NCBI GenBank assembly: GCA_900314715.1 | Contig: OMWI01000033.1 | Span: 1 to 37,600, forward strand | Direction: 5' to 3' | Source of the DNA: an uncultured Prevotellaceae bacterium | GTDB lineage: Bacteria > Bacteroidota > Bacteroidia > Bacteroidales > Bacteroidaceae | DNA: 37,600 bases | In this document: piece after piece, positions 16,678 through 24,940 of the stretch | Numbering within the stretch: the stretch's first letter is position 1 | Layout of the letters: each line of letters begins with the position of its first letter | The notes under the pieces: generated by a model | The model's input: the letters and a program-made list of their open reading frames with translations, nothing else | Told to the model about the DNA's origin: nothing | The model's database searches: none | Program-made: the position numbers and the translations under genes

Positions 16678-19632
16678 TCAATTTGCGGTAAACGATGTCA
16701 CGCTTGTAGTTCCTTTGTGCGAACTACCCAAGTAGATACCATGCCATGCGGTCTTAGCATCGGTAGGAGCCGTATTATTATATTTAATGGTATACGAACT
16801 GCCTTTCACCATTCCCGTTGCGGTTATCAATGACAAAGTACTATTGCAAGAGGCTTCAAAACTATAGGTAACAAGATTGTTTCCACTCGCATCTGCCAAT
16901 GTATAATAACGACCTGCGGTATAGCTAATCGAACTTGTCACGAAAGAATATCCTTGCTTGGCATTAGAGATAGTGTTTCCCGATGATGAGCCTCCCCATC
17001 CTCCGCCACCACCTTGGCTTCCACCAGCACTGATGCCGATTCCCGTTCCCGTGATTTGGATATAACTGTTATTGTCACAATCAAATCCTTCTTCTGGTGA
17101 ACCTTTGGAAGTATAGGAAAATACGGTTCCGTTACCGATGGTTATCGCACCCGTTCTTCCATAATTAGAGTCTATGGCATCATTGCCATTGGAATAACAT
17201 ACCGTAACTCCACCATTGAAATAGATAGGTCCACTGGAGTTTATACAATCATCATAACAAGCGAAATAGTGTTTACCGCCCTTAAAGTCAATACTTGTCT
17301 TCGACTCTAATCCTTCTGCTCCATCTGTCTTTGTGTTGACGGTTGTTTCTCCGCCATAGATAGTTATGGCACCTTGAACCTTGATGGCTTTGGCAGAAGA
17401 GCCACTACTTCCACCCATACCACCGCCAGGTCCCCATCCTCCTCCGCCGCTTGAACCACTACCAAGCGTACTGCCAGAGGTGCTTACCGTGAGAATTGGC
17501 CCTGTTCCATCAGACAATCCTTGTGTATATGTACCCGAACTCTTGATGCCCTTGCCACCTGTTCCACTCATCGTAATAGTAATGGTTCCAGCATTTAGGG
17601 CAATGTTCGTATCTGCTTTCATACCCTTGGCAGTATAGTTGTCATTAGAACCAGTTTGTCCTGCACCCGTATTGGTTATGTCTATTGTACCGCCATTCGT
17701 GGTGATATTAGTTGCTGATATACCACGTGAAGCCGTTCCTGTAGCAGTAATGGTAAGTTTTCCGTTGTTTTGAATGAAGTCCACCGTCTTGATACCTGAG
17801 CTATATGATGCGTCACTATTAATGATTTGTACGGCACCACTGGGTTTGAGCATAATATTTCCACCATTGATGGTAACGGTAGCTTTCGACTTGATGCTCT
17901 TGCTCATAGCACCACTATTTGCAATGGTTATCGTACCACCACCGATGGTCAAGTTGCCATCTGCCTTGAAACCTGCGGCATTGTAAGCCGTTCCATTGTC
18001 TTCTGAGATGTCTGTAGTACCACCATACGTATTGGTTACATTCGATAATGAATAAGTTCGAGTAGTACCACTGGTAGTATAACTATTGGAAATGCTGTAA
18101 TACATATCCGTTCCCGATGTTGGACCGCTAAACGTACCCGACTTAATCGTATACGTCGTATTCCTACTGGTATAATTGTCGCTCTTGAAATAGTACGTTC
18201 CTGAATCAGAAGCCTTGAAATCATAATAATAGAACGTTACGGTACTATATCCACTCGACTTGCTCACGGTATTGGTAAGTTTTTGCACCAACGTACCATC
18301 ACTCTTGTATAGGTAAACGGAAGTCCACGTATTGCTTCCACCTCCGCCACCCCACGGATTACCGCCTCCGCCACCAGAAGTGGGAATACTAACATATACC
18401 TTATAAGAACTTGTGGGTTCCGTGGAGGAAGAAGAACCTGATGTCTCTGCCGTTCCACCTACACCATTCGCCTTGATGTCGATGGTGGTTGTAGCATTGG
18501 TTTCATCAATGTCTATCGTACCATCTGCACTCATTCCCTTACCACCATTGGCGGTATTGTTGATATTGATGGTTCCGCCAGTAATCACGATATTGCCATC
18601 GGCCTTGATACTTGTGGGATAACTGATGTCGTTTTCCTCTGTCACGATATTGCCTGTTTGCGTTACGGTAATTGAGCCACCAGAAATCTTAACATCACCA
18701 GCAGCCTTGATTCCTTTCCCACCATCGGCTGTAACGTTAAGCGTGAGTGTTCCGTCCTTGATATAGACATTTCCAGAATCTTCACCTTCATGGTCAGCAA
18801 TTTCACCCGTACTTAAAGTACCGTCAATGTCAACTTGAATAGCATCATCGCCTACCCCATTTATATTTAACACTCCACTTTCCACCAAGAAATATTCATC
18901 GCAAGAGATACCATCCTTCACGGCTTGTTTTACGTTAATGGTACAATTCTTCATCTGCATATACTCGGCACTCTTGATGGCGTGAGCCAACATACCATAG
19001 ACATTCAACGTACCTTTTCCTTTCAGTTCCAAGTGTCCTTTACAATACAAGGCAGACTTCTGATCACCACTTGCTGCATCAGTCAACGTGTTTTCCGTAT
19101 CTTTCTTCACGCTCAAGGCAACACGCTTTCCATCCATGATGTTGATGGCGGCACCCGAATAAACGGGTGTTGTATTTTTCAACGTAAGACCATTGAGTTC
19201 GATAGTTGCCTTATACGAACCAGTCATATAAAACTCACCATTGTCCGACGAACCCGACAACGTATAAGTAATCTCGCCCGTCTCATCACTTACACCACTC
19301 CCTTGGTCGATATTTACGTGCGCCCCACTAATGGTAGGAGTGATGTATTGTGCGATGTTTCCCGCCACTCTCACTTTGGCGGTTGAACCCTCATAAGTCA
19401 CTTCTACGGTATTGTCCGTAACGGCATTATTGTCAATATACATATTGTCCACCTCAGAGAGCGTGAACACCTTATTAATGATTGTACACGTCTGTCCATC
19501 AGAATAGTTCATGTCTCCACATTGCGAGGCAGGGAAAGCGTATGTCACATTACCCTGCACCACATTCAACGTTTGTGCCATCATCACCACCGACATAAAT
19601 ACGATGGAAAAGAGCATTGATATTCGTTTCAT
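16678..19632 (-). CDS. secreted carbohydrate-binding domain protein (Cthe_2159-like, DUF4353)
   Basis: 984 residues with a signal peptide (about 1-19, ending MMAQ). The body is a repetitive beta-solenoid. Units such as GDDAIQVDIDGTL, GGKGIKAAGDVKISGGSIT, GGKGMSADGTIDI and DGAEGLESKTSIDFKGG recur through the whole chain, as in Cthe_2159-type calcium-dependent polygalacturonate-binding proteins (PF14262). Three Gly/Trp-rich loops interrupt it (GGGGGNPWGGGGGS, GGGGWGPGGGMGG and GGGGGWGG). No esterase or lyase motif is seen. It lacks the NGKK tail of its neighbours, but the small gene in front of it (overlap 4 bp) carries a similar tail. Together with the adjacent pectinesterase it suggests pectin binding. 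Confidence 0.8.
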   Translation of the reverse strand: MKRISMLFSIVFMSVVMMAQTLNVVQGNVTYAFPASQCGDMNYSDGQTCTIINKVFTLSEVDNMYIDNNAVTDNTVEVTYEGSTAKVRVAGNIAQYITPTISGAHVNIDQGSGVSDETGEITYTLSGSSDNGEFYMTGSYKATIELNGLTLKNTTPVYSGAAINIMDGKRVALSVKKDTENTLTDAASGDQKSALYCKGHLELKGKGTLNVYGMLAHAIKSAEYMQMKNCTINVKQAVKDGISCDEYFLVESGVLNINGVGDDAIQVDIDGTLSTGEIADHEGEDSGNVYIKDGTLTLNVTADGGKGIKAAGDVKISGGSITVTQTGNIVTEENDISYPTSIKADGNIVITGGTININNTANGGKGMSADGTIDIDETNATTTIDIKANGVGGTAETSGSSSSTEPTSSYKVYVSIPTSGGGGGNPWGGGGGSNTWTSVYLYKSDGTLVQKLTNTVSKSSGYSTVTFYYYDFKASDSGTYYFKSDNYTSRNTTYTIKSGTFSGPTSGTDMYYSISNSYTTSGTTRTYSLSNVTNTYGGTTDISEDNGTAYNAAGFKADGNLTIGGGTITIANSGAMSKSIKSKATVTINGGNIMLKPSGAVQIINSDASYSSGIKTVDFIQNNGKLTITATGTASRGISATNITTNGGTIDITNTGAGQTGSNDNYTAKGMKADTNIALNAGTITITMSGTGGKGIKSSGTYTQGLSDGTGPILTVSTSGSTLGSGSSGGGGWGPGGGMGGSSGSSAKAIKVQGAITIYGGETTVNTKTDGAEGLESKTSIDFKGGKHYFACYDDCINSSGPIYFNGGVTVCYSNGNDAIDSNYGRTGAITIGNGTVFSYTSKGSPEEGFDCDNNSYIQITGTGIGISAGGSQGGGGGWGGSSSGNTISNAKQGYSFVTSSISYTAGRYYTLADASGNNLVTYSFEASCNSTLSLITATGMVKGSSYTIKYNNTAPTDAKTAWHGIYLGSSHKGTTSVTSFTAN

Positions 19633-20036
19633 TTAATTGATATTTTATTTGATTTACTTCCTTGTTTGAAAATATAGACACCTCTTCTCAATGATTTCTT
19701 AGCATCATCGACATTATCAAATCTTCCCATCCCTATGCCAGAGACGGTAAACACATTCACTTCCTCATTAGCGTCAATCATTGTCTCTACTATACCGTCA
19801 ACTGCATTTCCAGAGAAAAACATCTTGGATAGACTCGACAAATCGTATTTTTGGTTTTCCACGCCATTATCAACCACCATTTGTCCATTCACAAAAGTCA
19901 ATTTCAGTTTTTCCACCGCTACCGACTTTTCCGTTCCTTCTTGGGTGGTAAATACGAGATAACCGTAATTAACTTCATCTGCGTAAGTCATCACAGATGT
20001 CATCAATGCCAACACCAATATCAGTATATTCTTCAT
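19629..20036 (-). CDS. small secreted protein with C-terminal sorting-like tail
   Basis: 135 residues. A signal peptide (about 1-19, ending MTYA) is followed by a short domain (YLVFTTQEG, LKLTFVNGQMVV, YDLSSLSKMFFS) of a type common in Prevotella secreted proteins. A C-terminal segment (VNVFTVSGIGMG...RRGVYIFKQGSKSNKISIK) resembles type A C-terminal sorting domains. Its stop codon overlaps the start of the 984-residue carbohydrate-binding protein (ATGA), so the two are translationally coupled and probably work together. It has its own promoter at 20068-20098. Confidence 0.8.
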   Translation of the reverse strand: MKNILILVLALMTSVMTYADEVNYGYLVFTTQEGTEKSVAVEKLKLTFVNGQMVVDNGVENQKYDLSSLSKMFFSGNAVDGIVETMIDANEEVNVFTVSGIGMGRFDNVDDAKKSLRRGVYIFKQGSKSNKISIK

Positions 20037-20067
20037 AAAAAGGCTATGTTATGATTCTTTTTGCATG

Positions 20068-20098
20068 CAAATTTAAGAAAAAAAAGCCCGTTTGCAAA
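20068..20098 (-). promoter_or_regulatory. promoter of the 20036-16678 operon, inside an upstream terminator
   Basis: On the minus strand TTTG (20098-20095), 19 bases, TAAATTTG (20075-20068). The -33 element falls within the terminator hairpin of the preceding toxin-like locus, so the two units are packed tightly. Confidence 0.7.
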
Positions 20099-20126
20099 AA
20101 AGTTTCAGCAAACGGGCTTATTTTTT
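20084..20126. terminator. bidirectional terminator behind the zeta-toxin remnant
   Basis: A perfect 12-bp stem (20084-20095 with 20108-20119) has A/T-runs on both sides. It ends the 20778-20180 minus-strand unit. Confidence 0.85.
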
Positions 20127-20179
20127 CAATAAAACACTTTTATGATTAACCATTTTTGAAAGAATTGAGGGAATTGTAT

Positions 20180-20356
20180 TTAGGGGTTTGCCGTATCAAC
20201 GAGTTGTTTTGCCGGTATGCTTTGAAAAGTCTCACCATCTGATGACACAATAATACTTTCACCATACAATGCCTTCTCTTCAATCATTTTTCTTTCAGCG
20301 AGTTCAAGGCCCTGCTTTATTTTCTGAGAAAAATCTCTTAGTTCCTTATCTGACAT
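20180..20356 (-). CDS. 58-residue protein downstream of the zeta-toxin remnant, probable partner
   Basis: The frame runs from the ATG at 20356 and begins MSDKELRDFSQKIKQGLELA. It is charged and helical in its first half, then GESIIVSSDGETFQSIP. It overlaps the end of the toxin reading frame by 11 bp, the coupling expected of a toxin-antitoxin pair in toxin-first order. I infer an antitoxin or accessory role from this position; no known antitoxin motif is visible. Confidence 0.7.
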   Translation of the reverse strand: MSDKELRDFSQKIKQGLELAERKMIEEKALYGESIIVSSDGETFQSIPAKQLVDTANP

Positions 20357-20778
20357 ATCTCTTTAGCTGATTAAACAAAATATCTTCACTAATTATAGTT
20401 TTCGCATTCTTTCCTCCACAAGCTATCTGCTTACGTGGATAATCACTATTATCATAAATATCCCAATAGTCTACCTGATCCATGAAAAGATTAAAAAGAT
20501 TTTTTAATCCTGCGGTATACCTTCGTCTAATGATTGGCTCTGGTATGTTGTGCCCACCTTTTGCGACTCGCTCTGCCACTCTTCTGATAGCTAATTCAGG
20601 AGAATTAAGCCAAAAGAACAAAATCCTTACACTAAAGCCCTTCTCTTGAGCCCTTCTAACAAGATTTATATAAGACTTCGTTGAAAGAGTTGTCTCAATA
20701 GAGAAGTAACACAGTATATGATGCTGTCGTCTTACCCGCACCATTACAGCCACTAATGATATAAAGATTTTTGCTCAT
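20346..20778 (-). pseudogene. zeta-toxin family (P-loop kinase) gene with internal deletion and frameshift
   Basis: The gene is in two frames. From the ATG at 20778 it reads MSKNLYIISGCNGAGKTT (Walker A) and ASYTV, then runs into a stop. In another frame the sequence continues at about 20695 with YFSIETTLSTKSY, ILFFWLNSPELAIRRVAERV and GGHNIPEPIIRRRYTAGL to the stop at 20346. Zeta-like proteins of this kind normally have roughly 40-50 residues between the P-loop helix and the ETTLS segment, with the catalytic Asp; these are missing here. So an out-of-frame deletion, not a point error, best explains the break. An intact protein would phosphorylate a nucleotide-sugar or related substrate. The downstream partner gene is intact. 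Confidence 0.75.
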
Positions 20779-20872
20779 ATCTGGTTGCGAAATTACAAAG
20801 AGTTTTTTATAAATAGAGAAAACACATATAAAAATGTGACTATTTAACAAATGCAATGATAAGTTCTTAAAC

Positions 20873-21802
20873 CTATAGATAGATTCCCACAGACAACGAT
20901 TGGAATTTAGGTGCATGGGCACTCTTAAGCACATTGCACGGAGAATATTTCACATACAAGCTAACGGCTGGTGTGGAAATAATACCCATGAAATCTACCG
21001 TTACTGGGTTTGCTTGAGCACCATTGCAAGTATCCTTATACTTATCACCATTCAATTTGTAACGGGTTTTCAAACTACTATGCAAGTTCAGATTCAACAT
21101 GGTACCAGCACTCAAGGAAAAACCATGCCCAATGCGATAGCGATAAAGCAACGGTACTTGTAAGCTAAACACTTTTATTCGAGAGAACTGATTATGTACA
21201 TCTTCCGATGAATAAGGAACGATAACCACATTATCATCAGGCAACTTATCAAAACGCCAATGTCCTTTCATACGATAGTTGCGCCAATCAACGCCAATAC
21301 CAGTTGACCATATATGATGACCGCCCTTTGGTGTGTAGTTCCATTGCATAATCGTCCAAAAGATTTCCCACGACGACCCCATCGCTATATCCATATTATC
21401 AGGACCTCCCAAAGCATTGCACCAACCAAAGCCAAGATGCGTGGTACATTCATTCTCTGTCTTTTTACCATGACGTCTTTCACCAATGGGTAACGAGAAA
21501 TCCCAGCGGTCACTATTTACCGTAAGACCGCTCACATAATTTGAATCAACTAATTGAATGGTGTTTTCATAATGGAAATTAGGATCATCGTTTCTACCTT
21601 CAATGCGAATGGTTTGCAATGAGTCGTCTGTAATCACCGTTACTTTACGTGGATTATTGACAATAAGTGTATCATTGTCCGTCGCTTGAATCATCGTTGG
21701 TTGTATCGAAGCACCATGAGAAGAAATACTGATACCCATGGCAACAACCATCATGGAAATAAGTTTCGTGTTCATATTTTTATTGTTTTTATAATTAATC
21801 AT
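20873..21802 (-). CDS. probable outer-membrane beta-barrel protein of an ECF sigma operon
   Basis: 309 residues from the ATG at 21802, whose ATGA overlaps the stop of the preceding gene; an ATG ten codons in (MNTKLISMM) is also possible. The N-terminus has a signal peptide ending near SSHGAS. From residue 120 on, alternating amphipathic strands appear (WSTGIGVDWRNYRMKG, VPLLYRYRIGHGFSLSAG, TPAVSLYVKYSP), ending FQSLSVGIYL, as in PorT-like eight-strand barrels. Last gene of the sigma operon, so a likely product or sensor in the envelope response it controls. Confidence 0.75.
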   Translation of the reverse strand: MINYKNNKNMNTKLISMMVVAMGISISSHGASIQPTMIQATDNDTLIVNNPRKVTVITDDSLQTIRIEGRNDDPNFHYENTIQLVDSNYVSGLTVNSDRWDFSLPIGERRHGKKTENECTTHLGFGWCNALGGPDNMDIAMGSSWEIFWTIMQWNYTPKGGHHIWSTGIGVDWRNYRMKGHWRFDKLPDDNVVIVPYSSEDVHNQFSRIKVFSLQVPLLYRYRIGHGFSLSAGTMLNLNLHSSLKTRYKLNGDKYKDTCNGAQANPVTVDFMGIISTPAVSLYVKYSPCNVLKSAHAPKFQSLSVGIYL

Positions 21803-22263
21803 TGAAAAATCTTTTTAAGTTCCGTAAGCGAAGAGACCGAACCTTCAAGGTAAATCACGGTCATCACACCATCTCGCACCTTATAGCATAGGAATCGATG
21901 AGTAGAACCTTCTGGTGCCAATTCATACATCTGCGTGAAAGAATTCCCCTTTTTCCCAATGTTTGCTTTCCCTTCACTGGCAAGTTCCCTACTCTTGACT
22001 TTTTCCGTATCATTCACAAAGTCTTGAGCGGTTAAATGGTCGATTTTATTCACCAAAGTCCCATCAGCATCAAAACGCACACTATGAAAGTACGATAGTT
22101 TGTATTTGCTGATAGCCTTGCCTCTGATACGAGTTTCCACCATCTTACTTGAAGGAACTATCTTTCCTTCAAATAGTGCACTAATATGCATTCCCTTTTG
22201 TGCATAGGCGGAATGGCAAAGCATCATCATCAGTATAATAACAAGTTGTTTCATATTCTTCAA
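21799..22263 (-). CDS. small secreted protein of the ECF sigma operon, unknown family
   Basis: 154 residues. A signal peptide (MKNMKQLVIILMMMLCHSAYAQ) is followed by a compact mixed domain (HISALFEGKIVP, YKLSYFHSVRFDADG) and a C-terminal part that ends MTVIYLEGSVSSLTELKKIF. I do not recognise a named family. ATGA overlaps on both sides tie it to the anti-sigma-like gene and the barrel gene. It probably acts in the periplasm. Confidence 0.75.
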   Translation of the reverse strand: MKNMKQLVIILMMMLCHSAYAQKGMHISALFEGKIVPSSKMVETRIRGKAISKYKLSYFHSVRFDADGTLVNKIDHLTAQDFVNDTEKVKSRELASEGKANIGKKGNSFTQMYELAPEGSTHRFLCYKVRDGVMTVIYLEGSVSSLTELKKIFQ

Positions 22264-22745
22264 TCATTAAACAATTCCTTCATTTGTTGTTCCATAGTAG
22301 AAGTAGCATCATCGACGGTAAGCGAAGCCATAGCCGATTGCATTTCGTGAATTACCACATCATGATCCGTAACACGTTCACCATAGATATAAGCCACACA
22401 CTCATTTTGACGCTGATAATTGTACCAAACAGTCCCTACGGTAAAGAGCAAGAGCAAAGAGGCTGCTATAGCCAGAATATTAGGCCACCTCTTATTAATA
22501 TTAGAAATGTGTGCCTTTTCTCTTTCACCATTCGATGAGAGAGAGTTCTCTTCTTTCTTGTCAAGCAGAAGATTACCCATGTCAAGCATCATCTCACGCA
22601 ATGGCATTAAATCTGCTGGCAACGATTCCCCTGAGCGATATAACTCATAGAGTCGTTGTTCTTCTTCGAGCGTTGTTTCCCCATCAAAGAAACGCTTGGT
22701 CAACATTCGTATTTCCGATTCCTTTTCCATCTTCTCATTCCCCAT
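22260..22745 (-). CDS. anti-sigma factor-like single-pass membrane protein
   Basis: 161 residues. The cytoplasmic N-terminus contains RFFDGETTLEEEQRLYELY, the short helix pair typical of Bacteroidota anti-sigma proteins without a zinc motif. One membrane segment lies at about 88-108 (WPNILAIAASLLLLFTVGTV), and the periplasmic C-terminal part is short and acidic. It starts 3 bp after the sigma-factor gene, the usual pairing. It likely holds the sigma factor until an envelope signal arrives. Confidence 0.8.
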   Translation of the reverse strand: MGNEKMEKESEIRMLTKRFFDGETTLEEEQRLYELYRSGESLPADLMPLREMMLDMGNLLLDKKEENSLSSNGEREKAHISNINKRWPNILAIAASLLLLFTVGTVWYNYQRQNECVAYIYGERVTDHDVVIHEMQSAMASLTVDDATSTMEQQMKELFND

Positions 22746-22748
22746 AGC

Positions 22749-23228
22749 TTATTCATTCGTTTCATCATTTCTCATCGACAAATATTTTTCTTTCAAGGCT
22801 TTACGAGCACGACTAAGTGATTTCCTAATTGCCACTTCATTACTTCCTACCAATTCCGCTATGTCTGCCATCTCCCACCCTTCCATGTGACGTAGTCGTA
22901 AGATGGTTTGTTGCATCGGTGGAAGCGTAGATAAAATGGTATGGATGCGCTCAATGCGATAATCCTCTCGCGGCTCGTCGGTCTCTACATATTCCAACAA
23001 ATCCTCAGATTTGCGTTGCCGAAGGAGTTCAATGGCGAGATTGCGCGTTACGACCATTGCCATACGATTTAACGGAGAACGAAGTTGCTCACGCATTTGC
23101 CAAAGCCTCAGCAGTGCGTCTTGCACTACATCTTCAGCATCATCGGTATTGTCAAGATACCTTTGAGCTTGGCTGATAAGCCTTGGGCGAATTGCCTGCA
23201 CCTCAAGTTTGAACTCTTCGGTAGTCAT
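22749..23228 (-). CDS. ECF-type RNA polymerase sigma factor
   Basis: 159 residues. Region 2 is clear (RPRLISQAQRYLDNTDDAED, then VVQDALLRLWQ), as is region 4 (LPPMQQTILRLRHMEGWEMA, then SNEVAIRKSLSRARKAL), the helix-turn-helix that reads the -35-like element. Typical ECF size, with no region 1 or 3. It heads a four-gene operon with its presumed anti-sigma factor. I see no consensus housekeeping promoter in the 100 bp upstream, which would fit self-activation through a different promoter. Confidence 0.93.
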   Translation of the reverse strand: MTTEEFKLEVQAIRPRLISQAQRYLDNTDDAEDVVQDALLRLWQMREQLRSPLNRMAMVVTRNLAIELLRQRKSEDLLEYVETDEPREDYRIERIHTILSTLPPMQQTILRLRHMEGWEMADIAELVGSNEVAIRKSLSRARKALKEKYLSMRNDETNE

Positions 23229-23336
23229 TATTATGATTGTTACTCTATATACTATACGTAAAAACTATCGATTTGTGACATCAAAACTGAATATATTATT
23301 GCAATAACATAAAAAACTATTGGTAACTAACGAAGA

Positions 23337-23370
23337 AAACCGATGGTTCATATCTCATTACCATCGGTTT
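23337..23370 (-). terminator. terminator of the 25702-23396 operon
   Basis: A perfect 11-bp stem (23337-23347 with 23360-23370) is followed on the minus strand by TTCTTCG. It lies 26 bp after the DUF2490 gene. Confidence 0.6.
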
Positions 23371-23395
23371 CTTTGATATTGTTTGATTCAAAAAA

Positions 23396-24244
23396 CTAAA
23401 ACTTGTATTTATACCCTAACGCTATGATATGGATATTAGGGTCTCCGTTAGGCTCATCATTCCTAAGATACTGATAACGATAATCAAGGGTAAAGACATG
23501 CTTTTTGTTTAACTTCCAATCCGCTCCTACAATATAGCGTATCTTTTCTATCGACCACGAATTGTAAGCCTCAGCACTCGCATGTGGGTCTACCTTACAA
23601 TTAGGAATATCGTACCCCACGGCCAACCTACTTCTAAGCACACTCTTTCCCTTGCCTTTGTATGTCTTTTGCTCATTATCCTCGGATGTTCCCGACAATG
23701 TTCCATCCGTCAGATAGGTATATTTTGTACGCGATGAAACCGTCTTTTCGGGACGATAGGTATATTGCCAACGCTCGCGGAGCGATATGTCAAATCTTCC
23801 TAACTTCAAAGTTCCCGTCAACGATAAATTAACACGATGGCGAAGTCCCCAATATTTCGAAGCCTTTTTCACCTTGCCTGTATATCCGTATGGGATAAGT
23901 ATCTCGTTGCCATTCTCATCATAGTCCACATCATAATCTTCCTCGGGATCATCATAATACGTATTCTTCTCGTTATAGTCGTTGAGCAAAACATAACCTG
24001 CCGAAGCCTTAAGCCAAGGGGTAATTTTGTACGACCCATCAACGCCAAAGCTCCATCTTTCTGGCGTTTTCACCTTATTACGTGTACGATACTCAGCCTC
24101 TACACCGACACTCCACTTGGTGTTTATCTTCTTTTCTGCGCCTACGGTAAACCACATGCCGAAATCGTCTTTCTGGGCAAACATATTCATTGGCAACATC
24201 ATGGTTACCAATAGAGCCAATAACATTAATTTTCTCTCTTTCAT
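23396..24244 (-). CDS. DUF2490-like outer-membrane protein
   Basis: 282 residues. A signal peptide (about 1-23, ending NMFAQ) is followed by KDDFGMWFTVGAEKKINTKW and repeated strand pairs (SVGVEAEYRTRNK, WSFGVDGSYKITPWLKASAG, ISLRERWQYTYRP), ending IIALGYKYKF. This is the layout of the DUF2490 family of outer-membrane beta barrels of unknown function. It is the last gene of the VTC/DUF4956 operon, 8 bp after its neighbour. Confidence 0.85.
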   Translation of the reverse strand: MKERKLMLLALLVTMMLPMNMFAQKDDFGMWFTVGAEKKINTKWSVGVEAEYRTRNKVKTPERWSFGVDGSYKITPWLKASAGYVLLNDYNEKNTYYDDPEEDYDVDYDENGNEILIPYGYTGKVKKASKYWGLRHRVNLSLTGTLKLGRFDISLRERWQYTYRPEKTVSSRTKYTYLTDGTLSGTSEDNEQKTYKGKGKSVLRSRLAVGYDIPNCKVDPHASAEAYNSWSIEKIRYIVGADWKLNKKHVFTLDYRYQYLRNDEPNGDPNIHIIALGYKYKF

Positions 24245-24252
24245 ATCCTCAC

Positions 24253-24933
24253 TTATTGATGATCTATCATTTCCGTCGGCTTCAATTTCAACTTATTGGC
24301 AACACCACTATTCGTGAGTTTGCCCGTGGGGTCTTCATAATACACTCTCAATACGGTCATGTCGCGCAACAAATCCACGCCACCAACTTCTACCTTCTTG
24401 ATTTTCAAGCCAAGACGTTGTTCCAAGTCAGCGATAAGTTCATCCTTTCGTTCTGGCTTAGTCAATTCAAGACGGTCATATTGTATCAACTTCGAATGAC
24501 GGATATGCAAGGATTTCTCACAGAACCAAATAGCCACCGTCACGATGAAATCAGTTACCAGAATCTCAACGAGAGATGCAGAACTTGCAATAGCGTTCAC
24601 CACCGATAGCGAGATGATGACAAACAAATACGTCATTTCCCTGACGGGCATCGTATCTGTACGATAACGCATGATGGAGAAGATACCGAACAAACCGATA
24701 CCAATACCCATCGAAGTCTTTCCTCCTAACTTGTCAAGCCCGAATATCATGAAGAATACCAGGAAGAAAATGGCGATGCTCGTCAACAAAAACGTGAAGT
24801 AAAAGTCTCTACGCTTAGATTTCCTGTAATACAATCGGTCGATGATAAACCAATTGAAGAGGATACAGATGACAAACCTCACCAACATTTCCGCAAAGTC
24901 ACTGGAAAAAGAAAAGTAGCTAAATATATCCAT
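24253..24933 (-). CDS. DUF4956 multi-pass membrane protein
   Basis: 226 residues. Hydrophobic segments fill the first 140 residues (near 13-32, 46-66, 75-95, 100-135). The cytoplasmic-loop block GGKTSMGIGIGLFGIFSIMR, then YRTDTMPVREMTYLFVIIS, is the conserved core of DUF4956. The C-terminal third is soluble and ferredoxin-like (ELIADLEQRLGLKIKKVEV). DUF4956 genes usually sit next to VTC-domain genes, as here (7-bp gap), so the pair probably makes or handles polyphosphate at the inner membrane. The exact role is unknown. Confidence 0.87.
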   Translation of the reverse strand: MDIFSYFSFSSDFAEMLVRFVICILFNWFIIDRLYYRKSKRRDFYFTFLLTSIAIFFLVFFMIFGLDKLGGKTSMGIGIGLFGIFSIMRYRTDTMPVREMTYLFVIISLSVVNAIASSASLVEILVTDFIVTVAIWFCEKSLHIRHSKLIQYDRLELTKPERKDELIADLEQRLGLKIKKVEVGGVDLLRDMTVLRVYYEDPTGKLTNSGVANKLKLKPTEMIDHQ

Positions 24934-24940
24934 AGTTGTT

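Noticed and set aside
20695-20934. 79-residue frame starting at 20934 as an intact gene
   Set aside because: Its first about 50 residues extend upstream of the natural MSKNLYIISG start and it stops shortly after the P-loop; it is the front half of the broken zeta-toxin gene.
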